NCBI RefSeq assembly: GCF_002911015.1
Contig: NZ_KZ626847.1
Coordinates: 1 to 64,000, forward strand
DNA: 64,000 nucleotides
DNA from: Streptomyces populi
GTDB taxonomy: Bacteria > Actinomycetota > Actinomycetes > Streptomycetales > Streptomycetaceae
Direction of reading: 5' to 3'
This document shows positions 16,098-24,322 of the stretch, one piece after another. Each line of letters begins with the position of its first letter. Position 1 is the stretch's first letter. The notes below the pieces were generated by a model. The model ran no database searches. It saw only the letters and a program-made list of their open reading frames with translations, and was not told where the DNA came from. The translations under genes were made by a program, and so were the position numbers.

Positions 16098-16813
16098 TGC
16101 GGACAGAGGTGACCTATGCCGCCTACCTGAAACTCGACGACCTGCTCAAACTCCAGGAGCCGCGCACACCCGACGACGCCGCGGACCTCACCACGGTGCT
16201 CTCCGAGCAGTTCTTCATCGTCAGCCACCAGACCTGCGAGCTGTGGCTGAAGCAGATCCTCGGCGACCTGGCCGCCGTGGAGGGCAACTTCCTGACGATG
16301 ACCACCACAGACCTGGAACGGTCGGTCGACCTGCTCTGCCGGGCCGGTGAACTGCTGCGCCTGCTGCACGAGCAGCTCATGGCGCTCGAGCGGCTGCCGC
16401 TGGAGGACTTCGTCCGCTTCCGGCAGTACCTCGGCACGGCCAGCGGCGCCCAGTCCAGTCAGTCCCACGAACTGGAGCGGGTGCTGGGCAGTGCCAGCCG
16501 CTCCGGGTCGCTGTTCCTGGCCTTCCGCGCCGGGCTGGAGCGCATCGGCGCCGACCTGGAGGAGATCGTCGGAGCGGGCGTGGCGGCGGGTCCGTTCCAC
16601 CGGGTCGTCGAGGCGATGCTCAGGGTCGGCAACGGCTACTTCCAGTGGAAGATCGGGCACGTGGGCCTGGTGACGAAGATGATCGGGGAGCAGTCGGGCA
16701 CCGCCGGCACCTCGGGAGTGGCGTACCTCATGGACCGTGCCACGATGCCGTTCACCGAACTTCACGAACTGCGCGGCAAGGTGCACGAGCGGCGGCGCCG
16801 GCAGGTGGGCTGA
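16097..16813 (+). CDS. Tryptophan 2,3-dioxygenase family heme enzyme
   Basis: 238 residues, shorter than housekeeping enzymes. The ATG shares one base with the aminotransferase TGA. Family motifs are clear: the distal histidine in FIVSHQTCELWLKQIL, the carboxylate-binding arginine region FRQYLGTASGAQS, the heme-ligand histidine region WKIGHVGLVTKMIG, and GTAGTSGVAYL. The enzyme opens the indole ring of tryptophan to N-formylkynurenine. In echinomycin and thiocoraline clusters the homologue acts on released beta-hydroxytryptophan. With the MbtH-A-PCP, P450, thioesterase and aminotransferase, it points to a quinoline acid such as 3-hydroxyquinaldic acid. No formamidase is seen nearby. Confidence 0.92.
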   Translation: MRTEVTYAAYLKLDDLLKLQEPRTPDDAADLTTVLSEQFFIVSHQTCELWLKQILGDLAAVEGNFLTMTTTDLERSVDLLCRAGELLRLLHEQLMALERLPLEDFVRFRQYLGTASGAQSSQSHELERVLGSASRSGSLFLAFRAGLERIGADLEEIVGAGVAAGPFHRVVEAMLRVGNGYFQWKIGHVGLVTKMIGEQSGTAGTSGVAYLMDRATMPFTELHELRGKVHERRRRQVG

Positions 16814-16867
16814 CCGCCGCGGAAGCGGCCCTCCGGCCCGCGCACGCGGGAGGACCCGCGACGCCGC

Positions 16868-16913
16868 ACGCGAAGTGTCCGGCCCCTTCGAGGAGGGGCC
16901 GGACACTTCGCGT
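16868..16913. terminator. Strong bidirectional hairpin
   Basis: A perfect 19-bp inverted repeat (left arm 16868-16886, right arm 16895-16913, 8-base loop) sits between the convergent dioxygenase and winged-helix regulator genes. It should terminate transcription from both sides. Confidence 0.85.
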
Positions 16914-16929
16914 TCCGGGGCCGGTCGGT

Positions 16930-17439
16930 TCAGCCGGCGGCCTCCAGGATGTAGCCCCGGCCCCATACCGTGCGCAGGCTCAGACGGACGCCGTACAGCC
17001 GCTGGCGCAGCCGCATGATGTGCAGGTCTATCGCGTTGCTGGTGACCGCCTCGTTGTTGATGCGGCTCAGGGCCTTCTTCAGCCTGTCCCGGCGGACGAG
17101 ATGGCCGAAGTCGGCCAGGAAACAGCGCATCATCTCGCTCTGCGCATCGGACATGGGCACCGACTGCCCGCCGTAGTAGAGCACCCCGGTCGGATCCAGC
17201 GCGGGCATGAAGTCCGTCCCGGTGCGCCGCTGCAAGGTGTGGACGCGCGCCGCCAGGTCGAGGCGGGCCACCGGCGGGCGCACCCAGTCCTCGGTGGGCG
17301 AGATGTCGTTCGGCGGTGCCGTCTGGCCCTCCAGGACCAGCAGGCACGGCAGCCCCGCCTCGCGCAGCTGGTCCCGTTCGTGGCTCTGTACCGGCCAGCG
17401 GAGAAACTTGACTTCGTGCTTGTGAACGAGCGTGGCCAT
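16930..17439 (-). CDS. Winged-helix regulator with pseudo-receiver N-terminus (OmpR/PhoB-type DNA-binding domain)
   Basis: 169 residues from ATG 17439, preceded by GGGGG; a TTG at 17466 is a weaker choice. The C-terminal 95 residues form a winged helix (SNAIDLHIMRLRQRL, then VWGRGYIL) like response-regulator output domains. The N-terminal 70 residues (CLLVLEG, EDWVRPP) resemble the end of a receiver domain but lack a phospho-acceptor aspartate pocket. It is therefore probably an atypical, phosphorylation-independent pathway regulator. It sits between the tryptophan-derived precursor operon and the flavin monooxygenase and is a likely cluster-situated regulator. No partner kinase is nearby. 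Confidence 0.8.
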   Translation of the reverse strand: MATLVHKHEVKFLRWPVQSHERDQLREAGLPCLLVLEGQTAPPNDISPTEDWVRPPVARLDLAARVHTLQRRTGTDFMPALDPTGVLYYGGQSVPMSDAQSEMMRCFLADFGHLVRRDRLKKALSRINNEAVTSNAIDLHIMRLRQRLYGVRLSLRTVWGRGYILEAAG

Positions 17440-17857
17440 GGTCGTGACCCCCGTTTCCCGTGACAAGTGGACGCTGGTGTGCGGGGCCGGTGACGTCGCC
17501 GGGGCATGCGCGCGTCCGTCCGGGCCGCCGTCGGAGTGTCGGCCGACGGTGCTGCCGGAGCTGGTCCGGGACGCGAGCGAATCGTTCCGCTGCTGCCTGG
17601 CTTCGACGCCGGTTCCCCAGGTGATGTCGTCACCGGCCCGTGACGGTGATCCTGCCGGGTCTCGATTCCAGGCCGGTTCCGGGTGGATTCCGCTTCGACG
17701 GGGGCTCGATTCCGGCCCGAGCCAGGGGCCGGCCCGCGGCGGGACGGCGAAAGGAGCACGACATGGTCGCGTGGGAGCACCGGGTGATCGGCAAGAGACC
17801 TCGTACAGAGGCCGACCGTCCGAAGCCTCTGAACGCGGTCATGATCAGGAGCACGCG
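17440..17857. promoter_or_regulatory. 418-bp divergent control region with CTCGATTCC direct repeats
   Basis: No convincing gene lies here. The segment separates the minus-strand winged-helix regulator from the plus-strand monooxygenase. CTCGATTCC occurs at 17661-17669 and again at 17705-17713, 44 bp apart on the same face. OmpR-type proteins bind direct repeats, so these are candidate sites for the adjacent regulator. This is inferred from spacing only. Confidence 0.35.
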
Positions 17858-19054
17858 ATGAAGAACGAGAACAGCACTCCGCGCCGACGGGTCGCCGTCG
17901 TCGGCGCCGGCATCACCGGACCCCTGCTGTCCCTGTGCCTGGTGAGACTGGGCTTCGAGGTGGACCTGTACGAGGCGTACATGCGCCGGGCCCAGGACGT
18001 CGGCTCGTTCCTCAACCTCGCTCCGAACGGGCGCGCCGTGCTGGAGCGCCTGGGCCTGGCCGACCGGGTCCTCGAGCAGGGCACCGTGGCGGACTCCATC
18101 GGCTTCGCCAACCACAAGGGCCGGGAACTCGCGCAGAACCCGGAGACCACCACCAACATCATGCGCGGCGAACTCAGCGGTGCCCTGCGCGATGCGGCGA
18201 CCGACGCCGGGGCGAAACTGCACACCGCCAAGCGCCTCGTCGCACTGGACGCGACCGGCGACGGCTGCTGGCGGATCGGCTTCGAGGACGGCACGAGGGC
18301 CGAGGCCGACCTCGTGCTCGGCTGCGACGGGGTGCACTCCACCACACGTCGGCTGCTGTTCCCCGACGCGCCCCGGGCCGCCTACACCGAGGTGGTCGGT
18401 TCCGGGGGCAGGTCGGAGATCGGCGCCGCGGACCTTCCCGTGGACGGGCGGTTCCACATGATCTTCGGCCTGCGCGGCTTCTTCGGCTACCAGGTGACGT
18501 CGCCCGGTGTCGTGTGGTGGTTCGAGAACCACCAGGAGACCCGCGAACGCAGCTTCGCCGAACTGGCCGAGGTCGACGATGCGCAGTGGGTGTCCCTGCT
18601 GGCCGACCGGCACCGCCCCGACCCCGCGGTGGTCCGGCGGATCCTGACCGCCTCCACCGGACCGGTCGGCCGGTGGCCGGTCCACGAGGTGCCGCCCCTG
18701 GAGACCTGGCACCGGGGGAGCGCTGCGGTGCTGGGGGACGCCGCGCACGCGGTGGCCCCGCACCTGGGGGCGGGCGCCGCGCTCGGTATGGAGGATGCCT
18801 ACGAACTCGCCCTGGCACTGCACGAACACCCCACCGCGCCGCAGGCGTTCACCGTGTTCGAGGAGTCACGGCGGGACCGGGTCGCCGCGATGGCGAAACA
18901 GGCCCGGCAGACGGGTGCGGTGATGACCCCCGACCGATGGATCACCCGGGTGATACGCGACCTGATGCTGCCGATGGCCATCAAACAGGGGGTGCGCAAG
19001 GGCACCGAGGCGTACTCCTACCGGCCTTCGCCGTGGCCCGTGCGGGGCGACTGA
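17858..19054 (+). CDS. FAD-dependent aromatic monooxygenase (PHBH fold)
   Basis: 398 residues. ATG at 17858 follows AGGAG. It has the Rossmann motif VVGAGITGPLLSL (GxGxxG), the DG motif LVLGCDGVHSTTRRLL, and the second FAD motif GDAAHAVAPHLGAGAALGMEDA. These place it in the p-hydroxybenzoate hydroxylase/kynurenine 3-monooxygenase group, which hydroxylates aromatic rings with NAD(P)H and O2. Next to a tryptophan-to-quinoline gene set, a kynurenine, quinoline or aryl ring is a plausible substrate. It could also belong to a separate pathway. A hairpin after the stop marks the right end of the transcription unit and probably of the cluster. Confidence 0.88.
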   Translation: MKNENSTPRRRVAVVGAGITGPLLSLCLVRLGFEVDLYEAYMRRAQDVGSFLNLAPNGRAVLERLGLADRVLEQGTVADSIGFANHKGRELAQNPETTTNIMRGELSGALRDAATDAGAKLHTAKRLVALDATGDGCWRIGFEDGTRAEADLVLGCDGVHSTTRRLLFPDAPRAAYTEVVGSGGRSEIGAADLPVDGRFHMIFGLRGFFGYQVTSPGVVWWFENHQETRERSFAELAEVDDAQWVSLLADRHRPDPAVVRRILTASTGPVGRWPVHEVPPLETWHRGSAAVLGDAAHAVAPHLGAGAALGMEDAYELALALHEHPTAPQAFTVFEESRRDRVAAMAKQARQTGAVMTPDRWITRVIRDLMLPMAIKQGVRKGTEAYSYRPSPWPVRGD

Positions 19055-19076
19055 GCCGGGGGCGGGCCACGGCGGA

Positions 19077-19140
19077 CCTCGGGGCCTCCCGCCGCCGCTC
19101 CGCCGGGATCGCCCGGCGGGCGGTACGGGAGGCCCCGAGG
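19077..19140. terminator. Long-loop hairpin between convergent genes
   Basis: CCTCGGGGCCTCCCG (19077-19091) is perfectly complementary to CGGGAGGCCCCGAGG (19126-19140), with a GC-rich 34-base loop. It lies between the monooxygenase and VOC genes. Confidence 0.7.
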
Positions 19141-19175
19141 GGCCGTCGGCGGTCATCGGCCGCCGGGACGGTGGT

Positions 19176-19556
19176 TCAGCGCAGCTCGCCGGTGACGATC
19201 CAGAGGTGACCGAACGGGTCGCGGAGGCGTCCCTCCCGTTTGCCGTACGGGCGGTTCTCCACCGGTACGACCACGGTGCCGCCTCCGGCGACCATCCGCT
19301 CGGCGACGGCGTCCTGGTCCGTGAACTCCGCTTCCAGGAGGACCGGGGAGCCGCCGACGTCGTCGGGCGAGAGCCAGCCCCACTCGGGCACTGCCGGGGA
19401 CAGGGAGAGCGGTGAGCCGCCGATCCGCAGGACGACGACCATCACGCGGCCGTTGTCGTCCTGGGCGCGGAAGACCTCCTCGGCGTCCATGGCCTTCTGG
19501 TAGTAGGCCGCTGCGGTGTCGGGGTTCGGGACGATTAATCGTGGCGTCAGACTCAT
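19176..19556 (-). CDS. VOC (glyoxalase/bleomycin resistance-like) family protein
   Basis: 126 residues. A single PhnB-like VOC unit: it begins SLTPRLIVPNPDTAAAYY and ends with the conserved RDPFGHLWIV strand. VOC proteins bind metal ions or sequester small molecules; no substrate can be named. Codon 7 is TTA (plus-strand 19536-19538), the rare leucine codon read by bldA tRNA in Streptomyces, so translation may be developmentally controlled. It is convergent with the NRPS-associated monooxygenase and not obviously part of an operon. Confidence 0.88.
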   Translation of the reverse strand: MSLTPRLIVPNPDTAAAYYQKAMDAEEVFRAQDDNGRVMVVVLRIGGSPLSLSPAVPEWGWLSPDDVGGSPVLLEAEFTDQDAVAERMVAGGGTVVVPVENRPYGKREGRLRDPFGHLWIVTGELR

Positions 19557-19559
19557 GAG

Positions 19560-19742
19560 TTGACCTTAGAGGACGTCCGAAAAGTCTGTCAGCGGGTCGG
19601 CCTCGCCGGCCCCGCCTTCACCCGCGCGGACGGCCCCGCCTTCACCGCATACCGCGAAGCCCTCCATGCCTGCCTGAAGGGCGCCGAGCCTGAAGCGGCC
19701 GCGCTGCGGGCGTCGTGGGAGGCCGAGAAGGCCGAGGGGTGA
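19560..19742 (+). CDS. Short coding-like fragment, possible gene remnant
   Basis: A 60-codon frame with Streptomyces-like GC3 almost throughout, especially after codon 10 (for example FTRADGPAFTAYREAL and LRASWEAEKAEG). It would begin at TTG 19560 with no ribosome-binding site, and it starts only 4 bp from the divergent VOC gene. The first codons (TTA, CGA, AAA, TGT) look less coding. I do not recognise it. It may be the C-terminal end of a gene truncated by rearrangement, or a chance frame. Confidence 0.3.
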   Translation: MTLEDVRKVCQRVGLAGPAFTRADGPAFTAYREALHACLKGAEPEAAALRASWEAEKAEG

Positions 19743-19885
19743 GGGCTGATCCGTTGTGAGTGGAGACGTTCGCCGGGCTGCGGACGGGCCGGAGAAGGTG
19801 TGCACGACGGAACCCGGTAGAACGGCCGCTGCCTGGGAAGACGCGGATTGATCTTCGTTGACGTCCCAGGGGAGGAAACACCACC

Positions 19886-20713
19886 ATGGCCGTTCCCGCA
19901 CGCGCCCGGCGTACCGCGCGCCGCTCCCGCCGGTTCGATCTCCGGGCGACGGCCCTCTACTTCGCCCTCCTCGCCGTCATCCTCGCTCTGATGGGCGCGG
20001 CCGTCCGTACCGCGGCCGCGGCCGCGGTGCACCGTCCCGTCTGGGCCGCGGCGCTCGTCCTCATGGGCGTCGGCGCCTTCATGGCCGGCTGCCGCGGGAA
20101 GCGCCGCATATCGGCGGCCAGGATCGCGCGCCGCTCGGCCGAAGCCCTGGACGAAGCCACACGGACGGCGGTCGAAGCGCTCGACGCGGCGTCACCGGCT
20201 CCCGCCGTCGGCCTGGTCCCCGCCGGGGCCGGCACCCGCAGCGGCCGCCTCGGCGCGGAACCCGCCGTGCTGCTTCCCGAGACCATGCCCGAGGTGCCCG
20301 CGGACACGGTGGAGATCGCCTACGAGGCCCTGGACCCGGACGAGTTCGAACAGGCGGTGGCCGAACTGTGCCGACGCGACGGCTGTCTCGACGTGGACGT
20401 CGTGGGCGGGGCCGGCGACCTGGGCGCCGACGTCGTGGCGAGGACGCCTGACGGGCGCTCGGTCGTCATCCAGTGCAAGCGGTACTGCGACGGCAACCGG
20501 GTCGGCTCACAGGACTTGCAGCGCTTCGGCGGCACCTGCTTCACCGTTCACGGCGCCGATGTCGCCGTCGTGGTCACCACCAGCGACTTCACCGCCCCCG
20601 CGCTCGACTACGCGGAGCAGTGCGGCATCGTGTGCGTCGACGGTCCGCAACTGCGGGGCTGGCAGGAGGGTGCGGGACCGCGGCCCTGGGAGGCGCAGTC
20701 GTCTGCGGACTGA
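19886..20713 (+). CDS. Membrane-anchored Mrr-type restriction endonuclease-like protein
   Basis: 275 residues. After a basic N-terminus, two hydrophobic segments (about 24-45 and 50-70) should anchor it in the membrane. An acidic/alanine-rich linker follows, then a C-terminal Mrr_cat domain (about 150-260). Its core is FEQAVAELCRRDGC, GDLGADVVART and VVIQCKRY, which supply the D...QxK catalytic residues of the PD-(D/E)XK nuclease fold. Such proteins are common in actinomycetes and may cleave modified or incoming DNA at the membrane. No methylase is adjacent. ATG 19886 follows GGGGAGG. Confidence 0.85.
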   Translation: MAVPARARRTARRSRRFDLRATALYFALLAVILALMGAAVRTAAAAAVHRPVWAAALVLMGVGAFMAGCRGKRRISAARIARRSAEALDEATRTAVEALDAASPAPAVGLVPAGAGTRSGRLGAEPAVLLPETMPEVPADTVEIAYEALDPDEFEQAVAELCRRDGCLDVDVVGGAGDLGADVVARTPDGRSVVIQCKRYCDGNRVGSQDLQRFGGTCFTVHGADVAVVVTTSDFTAPALDYAEQCGIVCVDGPQLRGWQEGAGPRPWEAQSSAD

Positions 20714-20856
20714 GGCGGGTCGTGGGCGGCGCGCCGGACGCCACGGCGCCGGACCCCTGTCCCGACGAGAAGTCGGAGAGGGGGACCGGCTCCGTCTCAC
20801 CGGCACCGACAGCCTTGCCGGCCCAGGGCGTCACGGGCCGTCCGTCCCGGTCCCGT

Positions 20857-21621
20857 TCACGGATGCGTCGGCAGTGCGGGGTTGAGGGTCGCGACGACCT
20901 GGTCGTAGTCGCCACGAGCCTCGCCGTAGCGCAGGAACTTCACCCGTTCGACCTGGATCTCCTTGGCGTCGGGCCGGGATTCGATCAGGCTCATCACCTC
21001 GGCGACGAACTCGTCGAGCGGCATGGCGTGTTCGTTCTCCTCGTGACCGGGCATCAGCGCCGTTCGCACCGCCGGCGGTTCGAGCTCCACGACGCTCACC
21101 GAGGTACCGGCGAGTTGCAGCCGGACGGACTCGCTGAGCATGTGGATCGCGGCCTTCGACGCGTTGTAGCTCGGTGTGATCATCAGCGGGGTGAACGCCA
21201 GGCCCGAGGACACGGTCATGATCGTGGCGGCCGGCCGGGTCTGGAGGTGCTCGACGAACGCGGCGATGAGCCGGATCGGACCGAGCAGGTTCGTCGTCAC
21301 GGTCGCCTCGGCACCGGCGAGGAACGACTCGGGCTTGCGCCAGTCCTCGGCCTGCATGATTCCGGCCATCGTCACCAGGACGTCGAGGTCCGGATGGGCG
21401 GTCAGCACCTGCCGTGCGGCGGCGGTGATGCTCGCCGCGTCCGAGGTGTCGATGCGTACGGTGTCGATGCCGGGGTGCTCGGCCGCGATCCGTTCCAGCA
21501 GGTCGGCACGCCTGCCGCCGACGATGACGGTATTGCCCCTCGCCTTCAGCGCGAGGGCGAGAGCGAGGCCGATACCGCTGGTGGCCCCGGGGATGAAGAC
21601 GGTGTTTCCGGAGATGTTCAT
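20857..21621 (-). CDS. Short-chain dehydrogenase/reductase (DltE-like)
   Basis: 254 residues from ATG 21621; an upstream extension to 21723 is unlikely because it runs into the divergent gene's promoter. It shows the cofactor motif IPGATSGIGLALALAL, the TMAG variant of NNAG, serine in MTVSSGLAF and catalytic YNASK. The substrate is unknown. It is divergent from an XRE-family regulator 100 bp away, an arrangement seen repeatedly in Streptomyces where the regulator controls the adjacent SDR. Confidence 0.9.
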   Translation of the reverse strand: MNISGNTVFIPGATSGIGLALALALKARGNTVIVGGRRADLLERIAAEHPGIDTVRIDTSDAASITAAARQVLTAHPDLDVLVTMAGIMQAEDWRKPESFLAGAEATVTTNLLGPIRLIAAFVEHLQTRPAATIMTVSSGLAFTPLMITPSYNASKAAIHMLSESVRLQLAGTSVSVVELEPPAVRTALMPGHEENEHAMPLDEFVAEVMSLIESRPDAKEIQVERVKFLRYGEARGDYDQVVATLNPALPTHP

Positions 21622-21721
21622 GCTCCGATCCTCACCGTCCCGTCGGCGCGGGTGCAGAGACCGGTTATCGGGGGATCGGCGATCCCTGGTTCGTCCTCGG
21701 GGAGCGGACGACAATGGCCCC

Positions 21722-22576
21722 ATGGACCGAGCAGCACTGGCTGAATTCCTGCGCCGCCACCGCGAGGCGCTCCAGCCGGAGGACGTCGCCCTTCCTCCGG
21801 GCGCACGACGACGGGCCCCGGGCCTGCGGCGCGAGGAGGTGGCCTCCCTCGCGGTGATGTCGACCGACTACTACACCCGGCTGGAACAGCGGCGCGGCCC
21901 GCAGCCCAGTGACCAGATGCTGGCCTCGCTCGCCCGTGCCCTGCGGCTGACCGATGACGAGCGCGCCTACCTGTACCGGATCGCCGGACGCAACGCACCG
22001 GCCAGGCTGTCCGCCCACACGCATGTCGCCCCCGCACTGCTGCGCGTGCTGGACCACCTCGACGACACGCCCGCGATGATCCTGACCGACCTCAACGAAA
22101 CGCTGGTGCAGAACCGGATGGCCGTCGCCCTGTTCGGTGACGCCTCACGGCACACGGGGCTCGCCCGCAGCGCGGTCCACCGTTGGTTCACCGATCCGTC
22201 GGAACGCACCCTCTACCCCGAGGAGGACCACGAACGGCAGAGCCGCGCCCAGGTCGCCGGTCTGCGGGCGGCCCACGGGCTGCGCGGACCGGAGTCGCGT
22301 GCCGGGACACTCGTACGGACTCTCCGGAGGACGAGCGTGGAGTTCGCCGAGCTGTGGGACCGGCACGAGGTCGCGCAGCGCTTCGAGGACCACAAGACGC
22401 TCCTGCATCCCGAACTGGGCCCGATCGAGCTGGACTGCCAGGCGCTCTTCACCGAGGACCAGTCCCAGACCCTCCTCGTCCTCACCGCCCCACCCCGCAC
22501 CGAGGGCCACGAGAAGCTGGGCCTGCTCGCCGTGCTGGGCCTGAACCGCTTCACAGAGGCGCAGCCCGATGTCTGA
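21722..22576 (+). CDS. XRE-family regulator with MmyB-like ligand domain
   Basis: 284 residues. The N-terminal helix-turn-helix (about 8-80) contains the signature GLRREEVASLAVMSTDYYTRLEQ, here split by one linker, common to this Streptomyces family. The C-terminal 190 residues match MmyB-like ligand-binding domains (ILTDLNETLVQNR, later TAPPRTEGHEKL). MmyB of methylenomycin regulation is the named relative; fatty-acid-like ligands are reported for the fold. It probably controls the divergent SDR and itself. There is no clear Shine-Dalgarno before ATG 21722. Confidence 0.9.
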   Translation: MDRAALAEFLRRHREALQPEDVALPPGARRRAPGLRREEVASLAVMSTDYYTRLEQRRGPQPSDQMLASLARALRLTDDERAYLYRIAGRNAPARLSAHTHVAPALLRVLDHLDDTPAMILTDLNETLVQNRMAVALFGDASRHTGLARSAVHRWFTDPSERTLYPEEDHERQSRAQVAGLRAAHGLRGPESRAGTLVRTLRRTSVEFAELWDRHEVAQRFEDHKTLLHPELGPIELDCQALFTEDQSQTLLVLTAPPRTEGHEKLGLLAVLGLNRFTEAQPDV

Positions 22577-22644
22577 AGCCGCTGCGGGCGCCGCACATGG
22601 TGCCGGCGATCCGTCGCGGGCGGGCCCCGGCAAGGGGAGCCCTT

Positions 22645-24252
22645 TCAGCGCAGGGGGTCGATCACGACGCCGGGATTGAGGATCCCGGACGGGTCCAGCA
22701 CGGCCTTGCCCGCCCGCAGGGCGGCGGCGAAGAGGTCCGGGCGCTGCCGGTCGTACCACGGCCGGTGGTCCCGGCCCACCGCGTGATGATGGGTGATGGT
22801 GGCACCGTGCGCGATCAGCGCCTCGGAGACCGCCTGCTTGATCTCGTCCCACTGCTCGACGGTCCTGCCCCACGCGCCCGCGGCGTATATCCCGAAGTAC
22901 GGGGCGGGGCCGTCGGGATAGACATGGGTGAACCGGCAGGTCACGACACCCGTGGCGCCGACCTGGCGCATGGCGTCGCGGGCCGCCGCGTCGACGGCCG
23001 CGCGGAGGCCGGCGAACCGGTCCCAGGTGCAGGCCGTCTCGAACGTCTCCACGATCATGCCCTGGGCGGCGAGGGCGTCCCGCTGATAGGGCATCCGCAG
23101 GAAGGAGGAGCGCCAGGTGTCGGCGGCCGAGGTCCGGGCGGCCGTGTCCGCGGGGCCGGTGTACCGCGGTGGCTCCGGAAGCGTGCCCCCGTGGTCGAGG
23201 CAGAGCTCCAGCGCGCGTTCCGTCCACGCGTCGACGGGGTGGTCGGCGGACTCGAAGCCCAGCACCAGGACCGCGGTCGGGCTGCCCGCGTTGATGAACG
23301 CCTCCATCGGGTCCAGCAGCCGGCAGTTCGCCGGGTCGAGCCCGGACTGCGCCAGGGCCCGTACGGCCCGGACCCCCGCCTCGTGGTCCTGGAAGGCGAC
23401 GGAGGCCCCGGCCCGCCACCGCGGTCGGTCCTGGAGGCGTACCCAGGCCTGGGTGATGACACCGAGCGTTCCCTCGGAACCGAGGAACATCCGGTCGGGC
23501 GAGGGACCGGCGCCCGAACCGGGCAGACGGCGGCTCTCGACGACGCCGGCGGGGGTGACCACCCGCAGCGACTCGGTGAGGTCGTCGATGTGGGTGAGGC
23601 GGGTCGCGAAGTGACCGCCGGCCCGGGTCGCCAACCAGCCGCCGAGAGAGGAGAACTCGAAGGACTGGGGGAAGAACCGGAGCGTGTATCCGTGGGGTCT
23701 GAGCTGATCCTCCAGGTGCGGGCCGAGGACGCCGGCCTGGACGAGCGCGGCCCGGCTGGTCCCGTCGACCTCCAGAACCCGGTCCAGGGAGCCGAGATCC
23801 AGGCTGACCACTCCCGCGTACTCCGCACCCGTACGGGCTTCGACGCCTCCCACCACGGAGGTGCCGCCGCCGAACGGGACGACCGCCGCGCCGGCGCCGT
23901 CGCACCATTCCAGGATCCGCACCACCTCGGCCTCCGACGTGGGGCGCATGACGAGGTCCGGCACGTGGGGCAGCTTTCCGAGCAGCGCGCGCACGACGTC
24001 GCGGAACGCCTGGCCGTGGCTGTGCGCCAGCCGGTCGCGGAGGTCGTGCGAGGCCGACCGGGCCAGCGAGGGCGGAGGCGAGAGCCTGCTCGGGGCCACC
24101 TCGAACGATTCGACCGGGGGAGCGGAGTGCACGGTCAGGTCCGCGTCGGGGAGCAGCTCGGCGGTGCGCCGGGTGAGTTCCGCCCGCTCCGCGCCGGTCA
24201 CGGCGTCCTCGACGTTTCCCCAACCCCACCACGAACGCGTCCTGCGGCTCAT
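22645..24252 (-). CDS. FAD-binding oxidase, alkyldihydroxyacetonephosphate synthase-like
   Basis: 535 residues. ATG 24252 follows GGAGGGG, which is preferred over ATG 24267. The PCMH-type FAD domain is visible as VVPFGGGTSVVGGVE (pyrophosphate loop) and MFLGSEGTLGVITQAWVRL. The C-terminal FAD-linked oxidase cap ends with THHHAVGRDHRPWY, the histidine-rich active-site loop of the AGPS/D-lactate dehydrogenase group. It probably oxidises a 2-hydroxy acid or makes an ether lipid-type bond; the true substrate is not known. It is divergent from a TetR gene that likely represses it. Confidence 0.88.
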   Translation of the reverse strand: MSRRTRSWWGWGNVEDAVTGAERAELTRRTAELLPDADLTVHSAPPVESFEVAPSRLSPPPSLARSASHDLRDRLAHSHGQAFRDVVRALLGKLPHVPDLVMRPTSEAEVVRILEWCDGAGAAVVPFGGGTSVVGGVEARTGAEYAGVVSLDLGSLDRVLEVDGTSRAALVQAGVLGPHLEDQLRPHGYTLRFFPQSFEFSSLGGWLATRAGGHFATRLTHIDDLTESLRVVTPAGVVESRRLPGSGAGPSPDRMFLGSEGTLGVITQAWVRLQDRPRWRAGASVAFQDHEAGVRAVRALAQSGLDPANCRLLDPMEAFINAGSPTAVLVLGFESADHPVDAWTERALELCLDHGGTLPEPPRYTGPADTAARTSAADTWRSSFLRMPYQRDALAAQGMIVETFETACTWDRFAGLRAAVDAAARDAMRQVGATGVVTCRFTHVYPDGPAPYFGIYAAGAWGRTVEQWDEIKQAVSEALIAHGATITHHHAVGRDHRPWYDRQRPDLFAAALRAGKAVLDPSGILNPGVVIDPLR

Positions 24253-24287
24253 CGCCCCTCCAGTCATCCGAACTGAACGCCGGGTAA

Positions 24288-24316
24288 TTTACTGGTCGGT
24301 CACTTTGGCATAGGGT
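24288..24316 (+). promoter_or_regulatory. Promoter for the TetR gene, probably leaderless, with possible operator
   Basis: -35 TTTACT (24288-24293), a 17-bp spacer and -10 TAGGGT (24311-24316) place transcription start at about 24323, the A of the TetR ATG, so the mRNA may be leaderless. The overlapping TTACTGGTCGGTCA (24289-24302) is an imperfect palindrome and a candidate autorepressor site. Confidence 0.45.
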
Positions 24317-24322
24317 GGCGGC

